DNA of 25,496 nt from a virus. The stretch covers positions 1 to 25,496 of IMG/VR virus record IMGVR_UViG_3300038403_000006, one strand, 5' to 3'. Below are positions 1 through 8,084 of the stretch, one piece after another (position 1 is the first letter of the stretch; each line of letters begins with the position of its first letter). A program made the position numbers and the translations under genes. The notes beneath the pieces are model-generated. The model ran no database searches and was not told the DNA's origin. It was given only the letters and a program-made list of their open reading frames with translations.

Positions 1-119
1 CTTTCCTTGCGACAACCAAGGCAATGAGAAGGCGTTAACCGATTATTTCTCAATACGGCGCTGCGCAACCCTCCAAGTTCAGGGTGTTTTTGACAAATGC
101 TTCCAATTATATTGGCCAT
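1..119 (-). CDS. Small KHPE/cysteine-motif protein, N-terminal part (cut by window edge)
   Basis: An open frame starts at ATG 119 on the minus strand, one base after the stop of the glycosyltransferase gene, and runs off the left edge after 39 codons. The visible part has the pattern C-x-KHPELGGLR followed about 20 residues later by CLGCRKE. Short phage proteins with a C-x-KHPEL motif and a later CxxC, sometimes annotated as HNH-endonuclease-like or zinc-ribbon proteins, have this shape (family knowledge); the cysteines suggest a metal site. No nuclease residues are visible in the part present, so a nuclease call would be a guess. The tight spacing suggests co-transcription with the glycosyltransferase. 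Confidence 0.5.
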   Translation of the reverse strand, partial: MANIIGSICQKHPELGGLRSAVLRNNRLTPSHCLGCRKE

Positions 120-120
120 A

Positions 121-2421
121 TCATCCGCTCAAAGAATTGGTGACGACCTTTCCCCGGTCTTCCGGCTTGGTATTCAGGAAGGTATTGAAGTTACCCGTCC
201 AGCCCTGTACCCCGAAATGGCTGATTGTTGCGTTGGGGTAGATAAAGAGGGGTACGCCCATGTTCGTGAGTCTATTTGAGAAACAATAGTCCTCTCCCAC
301 GAAGTCTCTCGGTTCCTTCAGCTTCTCGAACCTTTCTTTAAAGGGGGTCATGTCCAGATGAGAACCATTCTTCTTCATCTCTTCATGAATATCCCTTAAT
401 AGATTAACCTCGGGTTCCCGGTCTATCCCACAGGCGAAAAACTCCACTTGGGGTATTCTTGCCTCCGGTATCGGGTGAGTGTCCCCGTAGTGATTCATGG
501 GGTAGAACTCGATATATCTCTCAAGGACCGACCTTTTGATCCTCAAGAACCCCCCGGCAAGACGGGAGGCTTTTATCAGAGAAGACCCGTCAGGCATGGG
601 AATACCGATAAAGTGGGCGTTAGGGGTATCTCTTTCAATGATCTCGGGCTGGGAGGTCCAGAGGTCCCATTTGTTCTTGACTGGGTAGCTTCCACCAATC
701 ACCGGCTCTGGCCTGAACATGATATCTATAAAGGCTCTTGGGTCCCATGCCATGTCGGAGTCGATGAAGAAAAGATCGGTCGCCCACGGATCTTCCAGGA
801 AGTTCATGCACATGGAGTTTCTGGCCCTGTGTACATAAGAGTCTCCAGATAGGTCCATGAACTCCCACTGGATACCATGCATTGTTAAAAGTCTGGTGGT
901 CTCCGTCATAGACTTTATATACGGAGAGAAGCCCTTCAGTTCATAAAAGGGTGTGGCGATGACGACTTTAGGCATCGGCCTGTAATAAGGCTTCTGGGCG
1001 TTGTAATACTGCCTTTTAAGGTTCTTCGCCTGAGCCATGTTCAAAAGGCTCTGATTCGCCCCATGAATCCGGGTGTGTGTTAGGGGTTCTTCTATGATCT
1101 TGCAGTTGTATCTTGGAAGAAGCTTGAGATACATCTCGTAATCGGAAATCACCCCATGGGAGGGGTCCCAACCCCCGACTTCTCTCAAAGCGGAAGTCCG
1201 GTACATCCCTATACCAAAATAAACATTCCCCAACCTCAGGAGATTCATCCAGTCGTTAGCTGAAGGAAGATTCGTAGCCTTCCTGATGGTCTTTAAAGGA
1301 TGGGGTTCGGTGTGAGGTTTCCCATCCTCGGTCATGAAGTCGTTCTGGGAGGCAACATACTCAAGAAACGGGTCCTTTTTGAATTCCTCTCTACACTTCT
1401 GGATGAAGTCGGGACTCATGGTGTCGTCTGCTGAATAGGAGATGAAGAACTCTCCATTTGCGATCTTCAGCATCTTGTTCACCGTGTTCATGTGACCGAT
1501 GTTTTCTTCCGACCGGAAGAACTTGATCCTGGGATCGGGGAAGTCCTTTAGAACCGAATGAGGGTCATCCTTAGATCCGTCATCGCAGATCAGGACTTCA
1601 AAGTTCTGGTCGGTCTGGGCGAAGAGGGCCCTTAAGGAGTCTCCAAGGTACTTGGCGTGGTTGTGTACGGGTATCGCAACGGTCACCAACCCATCACATC
1701 TCGGTACCTGTAGGGGATGCTCCTGTCTAACCCTTTTAAGTTCCGCATCAAGCTTTTCGGCGTTCTGGAGAGTCCGGGTACAGATCGTCTTGTGTCCCGG
1801 AACCTCGTTCATGAACCGATAAGGAAGAATCCTTCCCTGATGCTTCTCGAAAAGGGATAGGAACCATTCATGGTCCGAGAAGGCGGTCAGGTTGTCATCG
1901 AAATACCCAATGGAGTCGAATAGAGACTTCCTCCACAACGCAGATGCTCCGCCTATAGGAATACCTTCAAGCAGAAGAAAGCACTTGATCCAATGCTCTC
2001 TAGACCTGTTATGGGCTTGGTAGGCGTACTGCTCCCAGGATGGGACTTCTCCCATCTTTTCATTTCCCGGAACCCCCCAGACACAATCTATCTCCGGGTG
2101 TTCATCGAGATACTTGACCTGAACTTCAAACTTCCTCTCCCAGATGAACTCATCACAGCCTAAAGACTGGATGAACTCGCCTGTAGCGTGTTTGTAGGCC
2201 CAGTTTGCTCCATGAGGAATGCCTCTATTCTTATCAAACCGGTGAAAGATGAATCGTGGGTCGTTAAAGGCATCCACCACGGGTTTGATAGGAACCGTTG
2301 ACCCGTCGTCAACGACGATACACTCCCAGTCGGTGAAGGTCTGCTTCTGGATGGACTCCAGAGTTTGCTTCAGAAGCTCCGGCTGGTTAAGGCATGAAAC
2401 ACAAGCTGATACGCGGGGCAT
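121..2421 (-). CDS. Three-domain glycosyltransferase (GT-A type, family-2-like)
   Basis: This 766-residue protein looks like three glycosyltransferase units in one chain. Domain 1 (about 1-235) opens with the GT2 pattern SACVSCLNQPELLKQTLES, with DDGS at 38-41, GCDE at 88-91 and a catalytic-type SDHEW near 182-186. Domain 2 (about 244-470) repeats it with VTVAIPVHNHAKYL, CDDGS at 279-283 and SADD at 330-333. Domain 3 (about 484-766) is more divergent, starting KVVIATPFYELKG and holding the DxD-like FFIDSDM at 551-557 and a late EDYCFSNRL. GT-A enzymes of this type transfer a sugar from a nucleotide sugar in the cytoplasm; acceptor and sugar cannot be read from sequence. AAAGGGA precedes ATG 2421. 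A terminator lies between it and the head genes, so it is probably expressed separately or by read-through. No membrane segment is evident. Confidence 0.88.
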   Translation of the reverse strand: MPRVSACVSCLNQPELLKQTLESIQKQTFTDWECIVVDDGSTVPIKPVVDAFNDPRFIFHRFDKNRGIPHGANWAYKHATGEFIQSLGCDEFIWERKFEVQVKYLDEHPEIDCVWGVPGNEKMGEVPSWEQYAYQAHNRSREHWIKCFLLLEGIPIGGASALWRKSLFDSIGYFDDNLTAFSDHEWFLSLFEKHQGRILPYRFMNEVPGHKTICTRTLQNAEKLDAELKRVRQEHPLQVPRCDGLVTVAIPVHNHAKYLGDSLRALFAQTDQNFEVLICDDGSKDDPHSVLKDFPDPRIKFFRSEENIGHMNTVNKMLKIANGEFFISYSADDTMSPDFIQKCREEFKKDPFLEYVASQNDFMTEDGKPHTEPHPLKTIRKATNLPSANDWMNLLRLGNVYFGIGMYRTSALREVGGWDPSHGVISDYEMYLKLLPRYNCKIIEEPLTHTRIHGANQSLLNMAQAKNLKRQYYNAQKPYYRPMPKVVIATPFYELKGFSPYIKSMTETTRLLTMHGIQWEFMDLSGDSYVHRARNSMCMNFLEDPWATDLFFIDSDMAWDPRAFIDIMFRPEPVIGGSYPVKNKWDLWTSQPEIIERDTPNAHFIGIPMPDGSSLIKASRLAGGFLRIKRSVLERYIEFYPMNHYGDTHPIPEARIPQVEFFACGIDREPEVNLLRDIHEEMKKNGSHLDMTPFKERFEKLKEPRDFVGEDYCFSNRLTNMGVPLFIYPNATISHFGVQGWTGNFNTFLNTKPEDRGKVVTNSLSG

Positions 2422-2440
2422 AAGTCCCTTTCAGTTAAAG

Positions 2441-2476
2441 AAAAACCCCCCACCGCTTTTGAGGGCGGCAGGGGGG
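2441..2476 (-). terminator. Intrinsic terminator after head genes
   Basis: Read on the minus strand there is a GC-rich stem (CCCCCC plus CCGC pairing with GCGG plus GGGGGG, with a small internal mismatch) around a short CCTCAAAA-type loop, followed directly by TTTTT and a further T-rich stretch. It lies 28 bases past the stop of the small head protein and just upstream of the glycosyltransferase start, so it should end the late head transcript. Confidence 0.85.
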
Positions 2477-2503
2477 AAGTTTTACATCAATTCTCCGGGG
2501 CTT

Positions 2504-2776
2504 TTACACCCAGAGTCCAAGTAACCTACCAGCAACAGTGATAGTAGATACTTGAGTCACCATGGATTCAAAGGCTGCTTGTGACTTAAAAGCCCAAGTA
2601 CTGGTGCTGGCAGTGGCAGAAGACCCCCCGTTATGTATCACGTAGGTAGAAGCCGCCCCGACCGATGCGTACTGCGTGACCGGAGTGACCCCATACATTC
2701 CCAGCATATCGCTCGAACTACCACCCCACTGGGAGCCATCAGGCGAACCATAATCGAGGCGTTCATAGGTAGCCAT
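2504..2776 (-). CDS. Small head accessory protein, copy 2
   Basis: A 90-residue protein beginning MATYERLDYGSPDGSQWG, the same N-terminus as the upstream neighbour (2786-3001), which makes the two genes paralogs. After this comes a variable S/T/G-rich segment containing MYGVTPVTQ, corresponding to the FYGGTPVAQ of the other copy, and a C-terminal helix-like stretch ending VAGRLLGLWV. Short proteins with the F/Y-G-x-TPVAQ motif and a C-terminal ALGL-type end commonly sit beside phage coat genes and are sometimes called head fibre or decoration proteins (family knowledge). AAGGAG sits five bases before the ATG. It is the last gene before the terminator. This copy is longer, with an insertion of serine and threonine residues in the middle. 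Confidence 0.62.
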   Translation of the reverse strand: MATYERLDYGSPDGSQWGGSSSDMLGMYGVTPVTQYASVGAASTYVIHNGGSSATASTSTWAFKSQAAFESMVTQVSTITVAGRLLGLWV

Positions 2777-2785
2777 CGAGTCTCC

Positions 2786-3001
2786 TTATAAATCTACATA
2801 GGTTACTGTGCTGAAAAGCCCGAGCGCACCCAAATCGACAATCAAGCTCGATATCACCGTGGAAATCTGAGAAGCAGTAGAGATATTGGCAATAGTCGTT
2901 TGGGCAACTGGCGTTCCACCATAAAACGCGATTCTTGCGGTGGCATCGCCCCACTGAGAACCATCCGATGAACCGTAATCCAGTCTTTCATAGGTAGCCA
3001 T
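2786..3001 (-). CDS. Small head accessory protein, copy 1
   Basis: A 71-residue protein starting MATYERLDYGSSDGSQWG, with FYGGTPVAQTTIANIST in the middle and a hydrophobic end containing IVDLGALGLF. The TPVAQ motif followed by a short helix ending in LxxLGLF is typical of small proteins encoded next to the coat gene in many phages, proposed to be head decoration or head-fibre base proteins. It follows the coat gene by nine bases, with AAGGGG before the ATG, and is followed by its paralog. The codons used for the shared N-terminus differ between the two copies, so the duplication is not recent and the protein sequence has been kept. Role inferred from position and motif. Confidence 0.68.
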   Translation of the reverse strand: MATYERLDYGSSDGSQWGDATARIAFYGGTPVAQTTIANISTASQISTVISSLIVDLGALGLFSTVTYVDL

Positions 3002-3010
3002 ATAGACCCC

Positions 3011-4231
3011 TTAGACGTTCGAGCCGATGATGCGGCAAGCCCATTGGGGTCTAATTGCGGCAAACCCCCACAGGATGTCGATTCTCGTCAGCTTCTCGTC
3101 GTTGCGGATGTCGGAGCCTTCCCAGACCCTTAGACTGATGCCATCATAGGTCTTGACGACGCATCGAATGGAGTCGTCCATGAGGGGAAGCGCAGCGGTT
3201 GCGAAGGTAAAGGCGTCCCGATGATACATCAGCGGTGTTGCATAAGTCGAAGCCGCCGCCTTCTCGATCAGCACCATCGTGGTAACTCCGGCCCCGCTCG
3301 TCGTCAGGTCCGTCCCATCGGAGTTGGCGATATTTTTCCTCGCTCCGGTGGTAAAGATCGGCGGCGAGAAAGTAACGGTCGAAGTCGCAGGAGTCCAGGC
3401 GGTTACGGTGAACTGCATCGCCTGTGGGTAGGCTGCCTTGGTTTCCGGGTGAACTGCATAACCCCGGACGGTGGAACCAGCATTTCTCAACGAGAACACT
3501 GATCCAACGGTGATGTTGAAAAGCGAAGTCACGACCAGCGTATTTGTAGGTGCTACGATTGCGGTTGAAATCCACCCCGCCACCGTTGAAGCATTGGTGT
3601 GGGAATAGACTCTCTCGTTCTCGTACCAGTCTGCCATGGCTGTTCGTGCAATCAACCCTTCCCGGTACTGCTCGGAAATCGCGCCCGAGGGGTTGAAGTA
3701 GGCGGCTACGGAAGACACCACATTCGCCATGTTGACTGAATCGACCTGGATCGCACGGCCATCCTTGGGGGCGAGGAATTGATTTAGCTTCGCCCTTGCA
3801 AGTCCGGTCTGTCCCAATCCGGAGATTGCCGTACCTGCCACCCCTACTTCATTTGGGGTTTGCTGGGTCGCTGACGAAAGACAGGTTCCATCCAGATAAG
3901 AAACCAGTTGCGCCATCGCCGGTTCCAAGTGAAGCTTCTGGAAGTTAACCAGGTCCTGCGACATTTCCTGCGAGTTGTACCTCAAGTCAACGCCCCACTG
4001 GGTCGCCACAGTGAGCGCGGTTGATTGTTGAACCCCGTCCTGGACATCCATCACCCGTCCGGAGCGGGTCGTGTACTGCGAGGGAATCCTGATCCGTATG
4101 GTTTGTCCATAACCGGGCTTGTAGGTTTCGTCAAACTCCCGGTTGATGGTACCGATGAAACTAGCCTTTTCGTGAGCCAGTCTCAGGGCCTCATTCCCTA
4201 TCCAATCTACGGTTAGGTTTGTATTAGCCAA
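3011..4231 (-). CDS. Major capsid (coat) protein, P22 gp5-like
   Basis: A 406-residue protein, close to the 430 residues of P22 coat. The N-terminus (TVDWIGNEALRLAHEKASFI), the segment GYGQTIRIRIPSQYTTRSGR and the following VATQWGVDLRYNSQEMSQDL fit the P22-coat-like family, in which an HK97-fold protein forms the procapsid lattice around the scaffold. It lies directly downstream of the scaffold gene, the P22 order. The start codon is TTG (4231 to 4229), six bases after AGGAG; there is no ATG at the expected N-terminus. A weak start codon is unusual for the most abundant virion protein. The region around residues 225-330 (many T/S/V) may be the variable insertion or telokin-like part; that is a guess. 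Confidence 0.85.
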   Translation of the reverse strand: MANTNLTVDWIGNEALRLAHEKASFIGTINREFDETYKPGYGQTIRIRIPSQYTTRSGRVMDVQDGVQQSTALTVATQWGVDLRYNSQEMSQDLVNFQKLHLEPAMAQLVSYLDGTCLSSATQQTPNEVGVAGTAISGLGQTGLARAKLNQFLAPKDGRAIQVDSVNMANVVSSVAAYFNPSGAISEQYREGLIARTAMADWYENERVYSHTNASTVAGWISTAIVAPTNTLVVTSLFNITVGSVFSLRNAGSTVRGYAVHPETKAAYPQAMQFTVTAWTPATSTVTFSPPIFTTGARKNIANSDGTDLTTSGAGVTTMVLIEKAAASTYATPLMYHRDAFTFATAALPLMDDSIRCVVKTYDGISLRVWEGSDIRNDEKLTRIDILWGFAAIRPQWACRIIGSNV

Positions 4232-4245
4232 TTTAATCTCCTAAA

Positions 4246-5121
4246 TCAGGCCCTCCGTCCCCTAGAGAACATCTTGTTCCCTATTTTCAGATACTTCTCG
4301 AACTCCATACGGGGTTGCAATTCATCTGTCGATTTTGCATCGCCCTTGACGGGTTCAATTGGAGCGGGAGCCTTTGAGGGTTTCTTGGGCGGCTCAGCGG
4401 GTGCCTGAAGCTTCAGTTCTAGCTTGCCAATCTCACGAAACTGGCTCGAAGGAGAGAGAGCGGCAATTCTCCGTACTTCGGCTGGGTGAGAACCGAGGTA
4501 GTAGGCGATATCAGGGCCATTGTCAGCTTCCATCATGGCGTAGGCCCATGGTGTAGTGGGCTTGATATCTCCGACCACTTCATCCCAGTCATCGTACTTT
4601 GCCTGTGCTTTTGAGACACCGGACTCCCATCCCTGAACCAGTTTCTGGTTCTGGACAGCGATTGCGGCATCTCTTTGTTTCTTCTCATAGTCCTTTATTG
4701 CCTGATCTTTCTCGTAAGCGGCGTAAGCCTTTGCATACTCCTGGACGTCGGTGAAATCCTCCATCCTCGGAGCGTTAGACGGTGCTACGGGTTGGGATTT
4801 GGCCTTGATTTCAGCCAGTTCCCGCTCCAGAAGCTCCGCTCTTGCCTGTGCTTCAGCGGCCCGTTTATGAGCCCTGTCGATACGTCTCTCAAAACGACGG
4901 CTAGTCGCTTTTTCCGGATCTTTCTCCGTGGTCTGCTCGGGCTTTTCAGCCTCCGCTTCGGCAGTCGCCTCAACTACCTCGGCCTTTTCCTCAGGTTTAG
5001 CCTCAGGAACAGGCTTTTCCGGCTCTTTAGGAGCCTCGGCGGGTTTGTTTGTGAGTTCCGAAGGAAGTACGAACTTCGGAATCTGATCCACGTAACGATC
5101 AGATATCACTGATTCCGGCAT
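4246..5121 (-). CDS. Scaffold protein (capsid assembly)
   Basis: A 291-residue, highly charged protein. The first roughly 70 residues are rich in P, E, K and A (PKEPEKPVPEAKPEEKAEVV), then a long coiled-coil-prone stretch follows (about 75-160, with RRIDRAHKRAAEAQARAELL), then a helical part and a basic C-terminus ending FSRGRRA. P22 scaffold (gp8, 303 residues) is likewise all-helical and uses a basic C-terminal hook to bind coat protein. Position between the portal side and the coat gene, length, composition and basic tail all agree. GGAGG lies eight bases before ATG 5121. No protease gene was seen nearby, so as in P22 it may leave the head intact. Confidence 0.8.
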   Translation of the reverse strand: MPESVISDRYVDQIPKFVLPSELTNKPAEAPKEPEKPVPEAKPEEKAEVVEATAEAEAEKPEQTTEKDPEKATSRRFERRIDRAHKRAAEAQARAELLERELAEIKAKSQPVAPSNAPRMEDFTDVQEYAKAYAAYEKDQAIKDYEKKQRDAAIAVQNQKLVQGWESGVSKAQAKYDDWDEVVGDIKPTTPWAYAMMEADNGPDIAYYLGSHPAEVRRIAALSPSSQFREIGKLELKLQAPAEPPKKPSKAPAPIEPVKGDAKSTDELQPRMEFEKYLKIGNKMFSRGRRA

Positions 5122-5144
5122 ATGAAATGCCTCCGTAAAATGTC

Positions 5145-5173
5145 AATAGACTACAAAAAATAACCAAAATCAA
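5145..5173 (-). promoter_or_regulatory. Possible promoter for scaffold/coat genes
   Basis: The 48-base gap before the scaffold gene is A+T-rich. On the minus strand it contains TTGATT (5173-5168), a 17-base spacer and TCTATT (5150-5145), followed by GGAGG and the ATG. The match to a sigma70 promoter is weak, but this is one of the few non-overlapping junctions in the minus-strand block, and a separate boost for the head genes would make sense. Confidence 0.28.
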
Positions 5174-5592
5174 ATCAAGGTGCTGAGCAAGAGAGAGATA
5201 GCATCATCATCCTGCATCTTCTTTCGTAAAAGTCTTCCTATTTCCTCATGGATCAGCCTTTCCCTTTCCTGATTCATCAGTTCTACATATCTGGAATCCC
5301 ACTCAATCGCCTTTAACTGAAGTTCTCGCTCAAGTTCCTCCAGACGCTTTAACTCATCGAGTTCAAGGGCTGCCGCCTGTCGAGCAGCGACCGCCTCAAT
5401 AACTGCCTGAATTACATCCTTTTCCTCGTATTTCCGGCGTCTCTTGGGTCTTGCATACCAAGGTAATCCCCCGGCAGGAGCGGGACCCTCGGCAACCGGG
5501 GCGGGGGTGGGTGGAGTGACCCCACTCGACCCCCAGGAGATACCCCAAGCTCCGTTATCCCCGCCCCAGGAAAGGCCCCAAGCATTAGCCAC
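5170..5592 (-). CDS. WG-rich N-terminus, charged helical C-terminus; unknown structural protein
   Basis: A 140-residue protein starting at GTG 5592, directly after the stop of the repeat protein. The N-terminus has four W-G pairs (AWGLSWGGDNGAWGISWGSS), followed by a P/A/G linker and LPWYARPKRRRKYEEKD, then a long amphipathic, probably coiled-coil helix (residues about 60-130, rich in E, L, R). Short proteins with SWG repeats at the N-terminus occur among phage structural genes; the function is not known to me. The position between the repeat protein and the scaffold suggests a virion or assembly role. The extended aromatic N-terminus could dock into another virion protein. No catalytic motif is seen. 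Confidence 0.6.
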   Translation of the reverse strand: MANAWGLSWGGDNGAWGISWGSSGVTPPTPAPVAEGPAPAGGLPWYARPKRRRKYEEKDVIQAVIEAVAARQAAALELDELKRLEELERELQLKAIEWDSRYVELMNQERERLIHEEIGRLLRKKMQDDDAISLLLSTLI

Positions 5593-7860
5593 TTACACTG
5601 GCCCCCACGGAGAACTACTGGTGCCAAGCCCAGTAACCGCTATACCCACGACCGAGGTGATATCCACCCCCATTGGGAAGCTTGAGACACCGACAGGAAG
5701 ACCAAAGGACGACACCCCGACCCTACCCACCCCCAATGTCCCTGCTGCGGTTGTGACTAATGGCGACCCGTAGAAGGAGGTCACATCCACCGACCCTACT
5801 GAGACCGATTGGCTCGAAATCGAGAGGCTTGAGAAAGTGACGGTCGATGTGCTGTTGTTCGTCAGTCCAAGGTCGAAGTAGGTTGCGGGATAACCGGCAA
5901 AGGTCGTCACCGCAGCCGTATCCCGGTAGGAAGTGACGTTAACGCCTATCGGGTTGGAGGAAATCCCGACCGCGAGACCAAAGGAGGAGACCCCGACTCT
6001 CTGGTCAATGGAGGAGACGCCCACTCTTATGCCGAAAGAGGATACGCCGACAGCCCCCACGCCCAAGACTCCGGCGGCAGTCGTAACAGCCCTCGATCCA
6101 AAGAATGTGGAGACATCTACCGAAAGTTTGCCCTGAGTCACCGTCACCGCATTACCTGAGAATGAAGTAACGTCCACCGATCCGACCGATACCGATTGAC
6201 TGGAGATCGAGAAACTAGACAATGCGACAGTCGAGTTGTGGCTGGAGATGTATTGAAGGTCGAAACTCGCAGCCAACACTCCTGGGTAGTTCGTCACCGC
6301 TCTCGTCCCGAAAAACGAAGTTACATCCACCGATCCCGAGAAGGACACGCTCGACATCACCGTGGAGATGCTGAAGGAGGATAGCCTCACCGTGGAGTTG
6401 TGAGAGGAGATGTACTGGAGATCCATGCTTGCTGCGAGGACCCCAGGATAGTTGGTAACAGCCCGAGTAGCGAAGAACGAGGTCACATCCACCGGAGCCG
6501 ACATCGTGGTAACTGCAACACCGATATTGAGTGAGGAAACCCCCACTCTCTGGTCTATGGAGGAAACACCAACTCTTGAATTGAAGGTGGTGACTCCAAC
6601 TCCGATAGCCATCGAGGAGACGCCAACCGGAAGTCCGAAGGACGAGACGCCGACTCTGCCGACGCCAAGTGTTCCGGCTGCGGTCGTTACCACTCCAGAA
6701 CCCCAGAAAGAAGTGACATCCACAGACCCCACGGTAACTGAACCGAGTGGGAGGGAACTTGCGGTTCTGGCGGTCCCGAATATCTTATAAGTTACAGGCC
6801 CGGAAGAGGTAGAAGTCAGATTATCGAAGAAAACCCGTCCAGTTGACGCTTCACTACTGGCAATCATTCTTTGCTGCCAGAATCCCAGATTCGCATCGTT
6901 CATGATGATGGTGGCCCCCGTGAGAGAGCCACTAGGGAAGTCATAGCCACCAGAACGGAGCATCAGGGTGGAGATGGCGGTAGATTGTGCCGCCCCTTGG
7001 TCGATGATGTTTACCCACGGAGCGGAACTACCACCACCTGTAAAGGTATCCGAAATATTTTGTGCGGCAACGTCATCACCGGCAATTTGGATAGCATTGA
7101 CATCAAGTAACCCCGGTGCGCTGGTAATAATCCCATCACCATAGAAGGAGGTCACGCTCACCGGAACACTCATGGTGGTGACTCTCACTCCTATCGGATT
7201 GCTCGATATGCCCACCGCGAGACCGAAGGACGACACTCCAACTGCTCCAACGCCGAGAACACCTGCCGCTGTAGTGACTGCTCTCGAACCAAAGAAGGTG
7301 GAGACATCTACCGTGAGTTTTCCTTGCGTCGTGACAAGACCCACGGCGTAGAAGGAAGTCACATCGACGGGGGCCGACATAGTAGTGACGGCGACACCAA
7401 TCGCCATGGAAGAAACACCCACCGGGAGACCGAAAGAGGAGACTCCGACCGGCAATCCAAAGCTGGAAACCCCTACCCTGTTGGCGTTCACGACCGAGGA
7501 TTGATTGTTCGTCCTCGTAATCTCCAGCTCCATGACGACCGGAGCCATGGAGGGATGCCCATACATATGAACCGCACAAGTCGAACCCGCAGCCCAGACT
7601 CCGTTTGGAAGGCAGAACTGGTACCATCCCCTCATGAAGGTAGAGTTGATCTGCAGGAATTGACCTGAAGACCATGTTCCGAGCGTCCCTGTAGATACCA
7701 GGGTCACGCTGGAGGTCGAGGTCATGTCAGAACGGTAGTAGTAACTGGAGAAGGTCGAGATGACTAGATTCGCCAGACCTGATCCGGTAGAGACGGTCGC
7801 ATCCTGAACGAAGATGGGGACCAATTCTTCTATGGTTCCGACTTGACGACTTATTTTCAT
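5593..7860 (-). CDS. Large nonapeptide-repeat virion protein (fibre or adhesin-like)
   Basis: A 755-residue protein. Residues 1-128 are non-repetitive. From residue 129 on most of the chain is built of nine-residue units of the form V-[GADR]-V-[ST]-[ST]-x4: about fifteen VGVSS or VGISS units (VGVSSFGLP, VGVSSMAIG, VGVSSIDQR, VGISSNPIG), several VxVTT units, and about eight VDVTSF segments that open longer 20-45-residue modules (VDVTSFFGSRAVTTAAGVLG). A non-repeat insert (about 260-370) interrupts it. Such regular V/S/T strands predict an elongated beta-solenoid or fibrous stack. No catalytic residues are evident. It overlaps the upstream gene by ATGA. Its position inside the head and virion block suggests a virion surface protein such as a fibre; this is inference. 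The C-terminus ends SSSPWGPV. Confidence 0.7.
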   Translation of the reverse strand: MKISRQVGTIEELVPIFVQDATVSTGSGLANLVISTFSSYYYRSDMTSTSSVTLVSTGTLGTWSSGQFLQINSTFMRGWYQFCLPNGVWAAGSTCAVHMYGHPSMAPVVMELEITRTNNQSSVVNANRVGVSSFGLPVGVSSFGLPVGVSSMAIGVAVTTMSAPVDVTSFYAVGLVTTQGKLTVDVSTFFGSRAVTTAAGVLGVGAVGVSSFGLAVGISSNPIGVRVTTMSVPVSVTSFYGDGIITSAPGLLDVNAIQIAGDDVAAQNISDTFTGGGSSAPWVNIIDQGAAQSTAISTLMLRSGGYDFPSGSLTGATIIMNDANLGFWQQRMIASSEASTGRVFFDNLTSTSSGPVTYKIFGTARTASSLPLGSVTVGSVDVTSFWGSGVVTTAAGTLGVGRVGVSSFGLPVGVSSMAIGVGVTTFNSRVGVSSIDQRVGVSSLNIGVAVTTMSAPVDVTSFFATRAVTNYPGVLAASMDLQYISSHNSTVRLSSFSISTVMSSVSFSGSVDVTSFFGTRAVTNYPGVLAASFDLQYISSHNSTVALSSFSISSQSVSVGSVDVTSFSGNAVTVTQGKLSVDVSTFFGSRAVTTAAGVLGVGAVGVSSFGIRVGVSSIDQRVGVSSFGLAVGISSNPIGVNVTSYRDTAAVTTFAGYPATYFDLGLTNNSTSTVTFSSLSISSQSVSVGSVDVTSFYGSPLVTTAAGTLGVGRVGVSSFGLPVGVSSFPMGVDITSVVGIAVTGLGTSSSPWGPV
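5600..7476 (-). repeat. Protein-coding 27-bp repeat array (nonapeptide units)
   Basis: The DNA encoding the VGVSS/VxVTT units repeats with a 27-base period, but copies of the same peptide use different codons: VGVSSFGLP near 5665-5720 and near 7420-7475 differ at many third positions. The repeat is therefore conserved as protein rather than as recent DNA duplication. Composite modules such as FFGSRAVTTAAGVLGVGAV and LQYISSHNSTV occur two or more times. Confidence 0.85.
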
Positions 7861-8084
7861 TCGCCCCTACCTCCGGGGAAGATCCCCCCGTGACCTATTC
7901 CATCCATTCTTATCGGGAACATCACGAACATCTGCTCCGTCACTGGAGGCGCAGCAGTCGAGACCTCGACCTCGTTGATGTATTTGGCAAGACCAAAAGT
8001 AGGTATCAGGCGTTGATAAGTACTGACCTCATCAATGTCGTTGTGATACGCCCCTCCCGGTATCTGTCTGTATGAATCGGTCAT
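7857..8084 (-). CDS. Small protein of unknown function in virion block
   Basis: A 75-residue protein that overlaps its upstream neighbour by ATGA and its downstream neighbour by ATGA, so it should be translationally coupled to both. It starts MTDSYRQIPGGAYHNDIDEV and has a hydrophobic middle (VTEQMFVMFPIRMDGIG) and a glycine-rich end. It is not membrane-spanning by eye. I do not recognise a family. The coupling to the beta-helix and repeat proteins suggests a virion-associated or assembly role, for example a joint between them. Confidence 0.55.
   Translation of the reverse strand: MTDSYRQIPGGAYHNDIDEVSTYQRLIPTFGLAKYINEVEVSTAAPPVTEQMFVMFPIRMDGIGHGGIFPGGRGE

Noticed and set aside
448-852. 134-codon plus-strand frame
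   Set aside because: Antisense to the glycosyltransferase gene with no ribosome site.
5600-7476. Regular repeats that could suggest a CRISPR array
   Set aside because: The units are codon-diverged, in frame, without unique spacers between identical repeats; they encode a nonapeptide repeat.
5444-7668. Several long open frames on the plus strand opposite the repeat protein
   Set aside because: They mirror the 27-base repeats in reverse and have no ribosome sites; shadows of the real gene.
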